A DNA stretch of 6,963 bases, taken from contig JACQUE010000029.1 in assembly GCA_016210425.1 (NCBI GenBank), positions 1 to 6,963 of the forward strand. The letters run 5' to 3'. The notes below the pieces were generated by a model. The model did not search any database. It saw only the letters and a list, made by a program, of their open reading frames with translations, and was not told the DNA's origin. Within the stretch, counting starts at the first letter, position 1. Every line of letters starts with the position of its first letter. The translations under genes were made by a program, and so were the position numbers. This document shows, piece by piece, positions 6,115 through 6,963 of the stretch. The DNA is from Chloroflexota bacterium (GTDB lineage Bacteria; Chloroflexota; Dehalococcoidia; JACQUE01).

Positions 6115-6963
6115 CTATCGTCTCACGAGGCCCCACTGCGGCAGGGGCGGAATGCCGCTCATCTCCATATGGCCGATGCCCTTCCCGTCGCCCAAGCGCG
6201 CCTCGACGGCGTGCTCGCCGTTGAAGGCCATGGGCGCGAACTTGGCGTAGCTGGAGAAGTCTGAGAGATCGTATTTGTCGTACTTATGGTAGAAGTCGCC
6301 GTTGAAGCCGCCCAGGAACTCCGGGTCGCCGTAGCCCTCGCCCCGGATGTGGCGGGTAGCGTTAGGAGCCAGGATCCGGAACGACAGCGGGTACTCCTTG
6401 CCGTACTCGTCGACGACTGTGCACGTCGCCGACTGGAACTTGGTCGTGCCCGGCTGCACCTGGATGTCGTAGTCCTTGATGTCCACCAAACGTATCTGCT
6501 GGCGAAGGTCGTCGATGCGCCAGGTGACGCAGCCGTCGAAGTGGCCGCCCCTGCTGTCGGCGAGGGTGCCGTTGACGCGTGGCTGCCCCAGCGCCTCGTC
6601 AAGCCACCACCAGAAGCCGATGTCCTCGAACTGGATGTGGCTGTGCCAGTGGATGCGGCTCTGCGCTTCACCCGGCTCCACAGGCGGCATCCAGGCCTGG
6701 AAGCGCTCGCCGCCTAGCGTCGCCCAGCAACGGTCGCGCTGGCCCCAGCAGTTATCCGGAGTGACATTGTACGTCTTCCCGTCCACCTTGAGGAAGCCAC
6801 GGAAGCGACCGAGGTGCTCGTGATAGGGCAGGACATTGCGCAGGCCCTTGCGGCGGCGGAAGACGGGCGTGCGCGACTCGCATGGCTTGAGGTACGTGTC
6901 CATCACGAGGTCATAGCTGATGCCCCACTCGTTGTCCGGCTCCAGGACGAAGCGCGCCTTGCG
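6115..6963 (-). CDS. CrtC/AttH-like lipocalin-type protein, copy C (5' end outside the window)
   Basis: The frame is open to the window edge and 282 residues are visible; the N-terminal third is missing. The codons at 6907-6963 encode RKARFVLEPDNEWGISYDL, which aligns with family block RLVLEENDYGLSFDLEW of copy A, so the GTG at 6906 is internal and not the start. Further shared blocks are GRFRGFLKVDGKTYNVTPDNCWGQRDRCW (52-80 of the visible part), IRLVDIKDYDIQVQPGTTKF, GEGYGDPEFLGGFNGDFY and the tail GIGHMEMSGIPPLPQWGL. The signature RDHSWG of copies A and B is replaced by RDRCWA, so the usual His and the last Gly are lost. Probably cytoplasmic and first of the three copies in the transcript. 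Function unknown; the motif change suggests a changed or purely binding role, which is inference. Confidence 0.82.
   Translation of the reverse strand, partial: RKARFVLEPDNEWGISYDLVMDTYLKPCESRTPVFRRRKGLRNVLPYHEHLGRFRGFLKVDGKTYNVTPDNCWGQRDRCWATLGGERFQAWMPPVEPGEAQSRIHWHSHIQFEDIGFWWWLDEALGQPRVNGTLADSRGGHFDGCVTWRIDDLRQQIRLVDIKDYDIQVQPGTTKFQSATCTVVDEYGKEYPLSFRILAPNATRHIRGEGYGDPEFLGGFNGDFYHKYDKYDLSDFSSYAKFAPMAFNGEHAVEARLGDGKGIGHMEMSGIPPLPQWGLVRR

Noticed and set aside
6115..6906. GTG at 6906 as the true start of copy C
   Set aside because: The reading frame continues upstream to the window edge and encodes residues aligning with a conserved family block, so the gene begins outside the window.

Overview
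All six protein genes lie on the minus strand, so the region is transcribed right to left. High GC (about 60% by eye), a periplasmic/lipoprotein binding protein with a long Ala/Pro/Thr linker after the lipobox cysteine, and intergenic repeats of the TGTCA...GAAGC...TCCT and GTAGGGGCG...CCCCTAC kinds suggest an uncultured Chloroflexota member (Dehalococcoidia/SAR202-like). That assignment is inference from style, not from a marker gene.

Layout in transcription order: (1) 6963-6115, a 5'-truncated CrtC/AttH-like (lipocalin-type) protein, copy C; (2) 6048-4870, a second member of the same family, copy B; (3) 4813-2879, an extracellular solute-binding lipoprotein of the dipeptide/oligopeptide family 5, with no permease or ATPase in view; (4) 2801-1677, a third CrtC/AttH-like protein, copy A; (5) 1526-1014, a small helical protein of unknown family that resembles LvaB/DUF6285 in outline; (6) 996-16, an aminoglycoside-phosphotransferase-fold kinase of the ACAD10/ACAD11 N-terminal / LvaA type. 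Gaps are 66, 56, 77, 150 and 17 bp. The gaps hold a palindromic repeat (6073-6100), a strong hairpin behind the binding-protein gene (2825-2855) and an inverted pair of degenerate repeats (1573-1666). No gene-free stretch exceeds 300 bp, and no RNA gene, CRISPR array, transposase or integrase was seen.

How the genes may work together (inference): the binding protein would capture an external ligand. The APH-like kinase and its small partner would phosphorylate a small organic substrate, possibly a hydroxyacyl-CoA as in LvaAB/ACAD11. The three divergent lipocalin-like proteins, with no evident signal peptide where an N-terminus is visible, would bind or transform a hydrophobic intermediate. 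The combination looks like an uncharacterised catabolic locus for a lipid-like or terpenoid-like compound. The most notable points are the three interleaved paralogues, one with an eroded signature motif, and the LvaAB-like pair.
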